Source of the DNA: Lawsonibacter sp.
GTDB taxonomy: Bacteria > Bacillota > Clostridia > Oscillospirales > Oscillospiraceae
Length of the DNA stretch: 7,980 nt
Assembly: GCA_022798155.1 (NCBI GenBank)
Contig: JAAWLY010000095.1
Coordinates: 1-7,980, forward strand
Direction: 5' to 3'
Shown here: piece by piece, positions 5,726 through 7,980 of the stretch
How positions within the stretch are numbered: position 1 is the first letter of the stretch
Layout: the number at the start of each line of letters is the position of its first letter
Translations under genes and position numbers: made by a program
The notes under the pieces: generated by a model
Seen by the model: only the letters and a program-made list of their open reading frames with translations
Told to the model about the DNA's origin: nothing
Database searches by the model: none

Positions 5726-6577
5726 GTGGAGATTTTGGCCCATGCGAAATTGAATCTGACCCTGGACGTGTTGGGCAAGCGCCCCGACGGCTACCATGAC
5801 CTGCGGATGGTGATGCAGTCGGTGGAGCTGGCCGACGTCCTCAACCTGTCTTATAACGACACAGGGGAACTGAGGGTGGGCACAAACCTCCATTTCCTGC
5901 CCAACAATGAGAAAAATCTGGCCGCCCAGGCCGCCCTGCGCTGGTGGGAGGAAAAAGGCTCCGCCCCCCGGGGGCTGGAGATCAACATTGAGAAACATAT
6001 CCCCGTCTGTGCCGGCCTGGCTGGGGGGAGCAGCGACGCCGCCGCCGTCCTCCGGGCGCTGAACGAGATGGAGCGGGCGTGCCTCCCGCTGGAAGAGGTG
6101 GCCCGGATTGGGGAGCGGGTGGGTTCCGACGTGCCCTACTGTGTGATGAGGGGCACCGCCCTGGCCGAGGGACGGGGAGAGGTCCTCACTCCGCTGCCCC
6201 CCCTGCCCCAGTGCTGGGTGGTGCTGTGCAAGCCGGAGTTCTCCATCTCCACCCCGGCGCTGTTCGCCAAAATCGACAGCGTCCGCCTGCGCTGCCGGCC
6301 CGATACCCAAGGGGCCATTGCCGCCCTGGAGGCGGGGGACCTCCACGGCGTGGCCCGACGGATGTACAACGTCTTTGAAGACGCCCTGCCCGACCGCCAG
6401 CGAGCCCGGGTGACCGACCTGAAAAATATTTTGATCCAGAGCGGCGCCCTGGGCGCCAGCATGAGCGGCACCGGCCCCACCGTTTTTAGCTTGTTTGACG
6501 ACGAGGGGCGGGCCCGGGAGGCCCAGGAGCGGCTGCTGGACTGCGGCGGAGAGGTCTTTATGACCCAGACAGTTTGA
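5726..6577 (+). CDS. ispE: 4-diphosphocytidyl-2-C-methyl-D-erythritol kinase
   Basis: This 283-residue GHMP kinase phosphorylates the 2-hydroxyl of CDP-methylerythritol in the non-mevalonate (MEP) route to isopentenyl diphosphate. The length is typical. Residues 5-14 (AHAKLNLTLD) hold Lys8. RPDGYHDLRMVMQS (19-32) matches the substrate-binding stretch. The ATP loop is PVCAGLAGGSSDAAA (93-107). GSDVPYC (133-139) holds the catalytic Asp135. MSGTGPTVF (246-254) is the C-terminal GHMP motif. The start is GTG with a good ribosome binding site. The gene is separated from the operon before it by a hairpin and ends in a strong terminator, so it may be transcribed on its own. No clear promoter is visible in the 69-base gap before it, so read-through from upstream is also possible. 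Confidence 0.95.
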   Translation: MEILAHAKLNLTLDVLGKRPDGYHDLRMVMQSVELADVLNLSYNDTGELRVGTNLHFLPNNEKNLAAQAALRWWEEKGSAPRGLEINIEKHIPVCAGLAGGSSDAAAVLRALNEMERACLPLEEVARIGERVGSDVPYCVMRGTALAEGRGEVLTPLPPLPQCWVVLCKPEFSISTPALFAKIDSVRLRCRPDTQGAIAALEAGDLHGVARRMYNVFEDALPDRQRARVTDLKNILIQSGALGASMSGTGPTVFSLFDDEGRAREAQERLLDCGGEVFMTQTV

Positions 6578-6584
6578 AGGGAGC

Positions 6585-6617
6585 GGGGCGGCACCGGAGA
6601 GGGCGCCGCCCCTTTTT
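6585..6617 (+). terminator. Rho-independent terminator of ispE
   Basis: GGGGCGGC (6585-6592) pairs with GCCGCCCC (6605-6612) and is followed at once by TTTTT. Inside the loop CC (6594-6595) can pair with GG (6602-6603) across an A-C mismatch. It begins 7 bases after the ispE stop. Confidence 0.9.
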
Positions 6618-6631
6618 CGTCCGGTTCCCCC

Positions 6632-6660
6632 TTTTCTTTTCGCCGGCTTTGTGGTATACT
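6632..6660 (+). promoter_or_regulatory. Extended -10 promoter for the shikimate-kinase-like gene
   Basis: TATACT (6655-6660) matches the -10 consensus at 5 of 6 positions and is preceded by TGG (6652-6654), the extended -10 element. The -35 position 17 bases upstream (TTTTCT, 6632-6637) is poor, as is common with extended -10 promoters. It follows directly after the ispE terminator. Confidence 0.7.
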
Positions 6661-6686
6661 ATTTCATGAATTTGTACGTAAAGGTT

Positions 6687-6690
6687 GGAG
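6687..6690 (+). promoter_or_regulatory. Ribosome binding site deciding the TTG start
   Basis: GGAG lies 6 bases before TTG at 6697. A TTG at 6685 in the same frame has AAAGG immediately against it with no spacing, so 6697 is the better start. It also gives the usual N-terminus, with the P-loop beginning at residue 8. Confidence 0.6.
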
Positions 6691-6696
6691 ACTGGT

Positions 6697-7206
6697 TTGG
6701 ACAATGTAACCCTCATCGGAATGCCGGGCTCGGGGAAGAGCACCGTGGGCGTATTGCTGGCTAAGCTGCTGGGATATCGGTTCCTGGACGTAGACCTGCT
6801 TATTCAGGAGCGGGAGGGGGCGCTGCTCCAGGAGATTTTGGATCTGCGGGGAACGGCCGCCTTTTTAGATGCCGAGGAGGCGGCGGTGCTGAGCCTGAAC
6901 TGCCGCCGCACGGTGATTGCACCTGGGGGGAGCGCTGTATGCCGGGAAGGGGCGGCCCTCCATCTGAAGGGGATGGGGCCGGTGGTCTATCTCCAGGTTC
7001 CGCTGGCGGAGCTGGAGCACCGGATTCAAAACCTGTCCACCCGGGGCATCGCCATGGAGCCGGGCCAGACCCTGGCCGACGTGATGGCCTGCCGGGAACC
7101 CCTTTACAACAAATATGCCGACCTGACCGTACCCTGTCCCCCGGGGCAGGAGCTGGCCCGGACCGCTCAGATTGTGAAGGAGCGGCTGGAGGGGTTCGGA
7201 AAATAA
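6697..7206 (+). CDS. Shikimate-kinase-like P-loop kinase
   Basis: This 169-residue protein has the size and layout of shikimate kinase (AroK), which phosphorylates shikimate in the chorismate pathway. Walker A is GMPGSGKST (8-16), with Lys14. FLDVD (29-33) supplies the D-x-D Mg2+/shikimate Asp pair. LSTRG (113-117) gives the lid arginine Arg116, and CREPLYNKYAD (132-142) the substrate-site Arg133. Two usual shikimate contacts differ. The FRxxE arginine is Leu57 (AAFLDAEEA), and the GGG loop reads PGGSA with Ser79. I recall similar clostridial proteins annotated as shikimate kinase with the same changes, so this may be a subfamily with another substrate. The start is TTG (see the ribosome binding site). 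It follows its own promoter. No terminator separates it from the helicase gene 77 bases downstream. The kinase fold is certain; the substrate is not. Confidence 0.8.
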   Translation: MDNVTLIGMPGSGKSTVGVLLAKLLGYRFLDVDLLIQEREGALLQEILDLRGTAAFLDAEEAAVLSLNCRRTVIAPGGSAVCREGAALHLKGMGPVVYLQVPLAELEHRIQNLSTRGIAMEPGQTLADVMACREPLYNKYADLTVPCPPGQELARTAQIVKERLEGFGK

Positions 7207-7213
7207 CGCCCCA

Positions 7214-7255
7214 GCCTGCAGGGAAAAGCGCAGGCCGCGCCGGAGCGCTCCGGCG
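7214..7255 (+). repeat. Two adjacent hairpins upstream of the helicase gene
   Basis: GCCTGC (7214-7219) pairs with GCAGGC (7230-7235) around a 10-base loop. Three bases later an 18-base perfect palindrome, CGCCGGAGCGCTCCGGCG (7238-7255), can fold as a 7-bp stem with a GCGC loop. Neither is followed by a T-run, so they are not plain terminators. As DNA the palindrome could be a protein site; as RNA the pair would sit in the leader of the helicase message. Confidence 0.55.
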
Positions 7256-7283
7256 TGAATGAGAAAAGGAAGATTTTCAGCAC

Positions 7284-7980
7284 ATGACATTTCAAAATCT
7301 GGGGCTGAACGCCCCCATCTTAAAGGCCCTGGAGGAGCAGGGCTATGCAAAGCCATCTCCCATTCAGGAGAAGGCCATCCCCCCCGCCCTGGCCGGGCGG
7401 GACGTGCTGGGCTGTGCCCAGACGGGTACCGGCAAGACCTGTGCCTTCGCCGCCCCCATTTTGCAGCGCCTCAGCGCCAGAATCCCGGTACCGCTCAATG
7501 GGTCCCGGCCCATCCGGGCGTTGATCCTCACCCCCACCCGGGAGCTGGCCATCCAGATTGGGGAGAGCTTCGAGGCCTATGGCAAATACCTGAAGCTGCG
7601 CCATGCCGTCATCTTTGGCGGGGTGGGCCAGAACCCCCAGGTGGAGGCCCTGAAAAAGGGGGCTGACATCCTGGTGGCCACCCCGGGGCGGCTGATGGAC
7701 CTCCACGATCAGGGCTTTGTCAATCTAAACGCCCTGGAGATCTTCGTGCTGGACGAGGCCGACCGGATGCTGGACATGGGCTTTATCCACGACGTACGGA
7801 AGATTCTCAAGTGGCTGCCCCAGAAGAAGCAGACCCTCCTCTTCTCCGCCACTATGCCCCCGGAGATCACTGACCTGGTGAACTCTCTGCTGAAAAACCC
7901 CGTCAAGGTGGCGGTGGACCCCATCTCCTCCCCGGTGGAGGTGATCCGCCAGAGCGTCTACCTGGTGGACAAGGGGAACA
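7284..7980 (+). CDS. rhlE: DEAD-box ATP-dependent RNA helicase, RhlE type (3' partial)
   Basis: The first 232 residues of a DEAD-box RNA helicase are visible; the gene runs off the window end. Such proteins unwind short RNA duplexes with ATP, commonly in ribosome assembly, RNA decay and cold adaptation. The N-terminal RecA-like domain is complete: Q motif (Phe3 to Gln28), motif I AQTGTGKT (45-52), Ia PTRELA (84-89), GG (112-113), Ib TPGR (133-136), II DEAD (157-160), III SAT (188-190). The stretches GGVGQNPQVEALKKGADILV and LDEADRMLDMGFIHDVRKIL are typical of RhlE rather than DeaD/CsdA or SrmB. The start ATG gives the usual MTFQNLGL N-terminus. AAAGGAAG (7265-7272) is the likely ribosome binding site, 11 bases before it, a bit far. 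It is probably co-transcribed with the kinase-like gene before it. The second RecA domain and any C-terminal tail are not visible. Confidence 0.95.
   Translation, partial: MTFQNLGLNAPILKALEEQGYAKPSPIQEKAIPPALAGRDVLGCAQTGTGKTCAFAAPILQRLSARIPVPLNGSRPIRALILTPTRELAIQIGESFEAYGKYLKLRHAVIFGGVGQNPQVEALKKGADILVATPGRLMDLHDQGFVNLNALEIFVLDEADRMLDMGFIHDVRKILKWLPQKKQTLLFSATMPPEITDLVNSLLKNPVKVAVDPISSPVEVIRQSVYLVDKGN

Noticed and set aside
6685..6696. Upstream TTG start for the shikimate-kinase-like protein
   Set aside because: Its only ribosome binding site candidate abuts the codon with no spacing; TTG at 6697 has GGAG 6 bases before it and gives the family-typical N-terminus.
7259..7666. 135-codon plus-strand open frame overlapping the helicase start
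   Set aside because: It is a frame-shifted reading of the DEAD-box gene, rich in Gly, Pro, Arg and His; the true frame starts at 7284 with all helicase motifs.

Overview
The window is GC-rich (about 78% in a counted 60-base line, 2161-2220), densely packed, and uses AGGAGG-type ribosome binding sites, TATAAT-like promoters and ATGA stop/start overlaps. Together with the gene content (biotin-dependent oxaloacetate/pyruvate carboxyltransferase, MEP-pathway ispE, an Lrp-aminotransferase pair like that of Bacillus) this suggests a high-GC anaerobic Firmicute, probably of the Oscillospiraceae (Flavonifractor/Pseudoflavonifractor-like). That placement is an inference from gene style, not from a search.

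Layout. (1) 1-1172, plus strand: the 3' part of a biotin-carrying carboxyltransferase (oadA/pycB type), closed by a strong hairpin terminator at 1186-1218. (2) 1225-1947, minus strand: a lone unrecognised 240-residue protein of visibly lower GC, convergent with oadA and divergent from the next operon. A second terminator that closely resembles the first lies just beyond its start (2011-2036). (3) 2049-5656, plus strand: a tight four-gene operon with its own promoter: Lrp/AsnC regulator, PLP aminotransferase, ThrH-type phosphatase/phosphotransferase, and a DUF1015-family protein. Junctions are ATGA, 3 bases, ATGA. (4) 5667-6617: a perfect hairpin, then ispE (GTG start) with a clear terminator. 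(5) 6632 to the window end: a promoter with an extended -10, a divergent shikimate-kinase-like P-loop protein (TTG start), two small hairpins, and the first 232 residues of an RhlE-type DEAD-box RNA helicase cut by the window edge.

How the genes work together. The four-gene operon is best read as an amino-acid module. The regulator probably senses an amino acid, the aminotransferase interconverts an amino and a keto acid, and ThrH acts on phosphoserine/homoserine. The DUF1015 protein carries a GDGNHS motif that resembles the DGHHR-type motif of ParB-fold serine kinases, so a phosphoserine-related role is a testable guess. ispE and oadA are ordinary metabolic genes. The most interesting points are the DUF1015-ThrH pairing, the shikimate-kinase-like protein that lacks two usual shikimate-contact residues, and the orphan low-GC gene bracketed by look-alike terminators. 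I see no mobile element, CRISPR array, tRNA or rRNA, and no clear evidence of a wholly new system.
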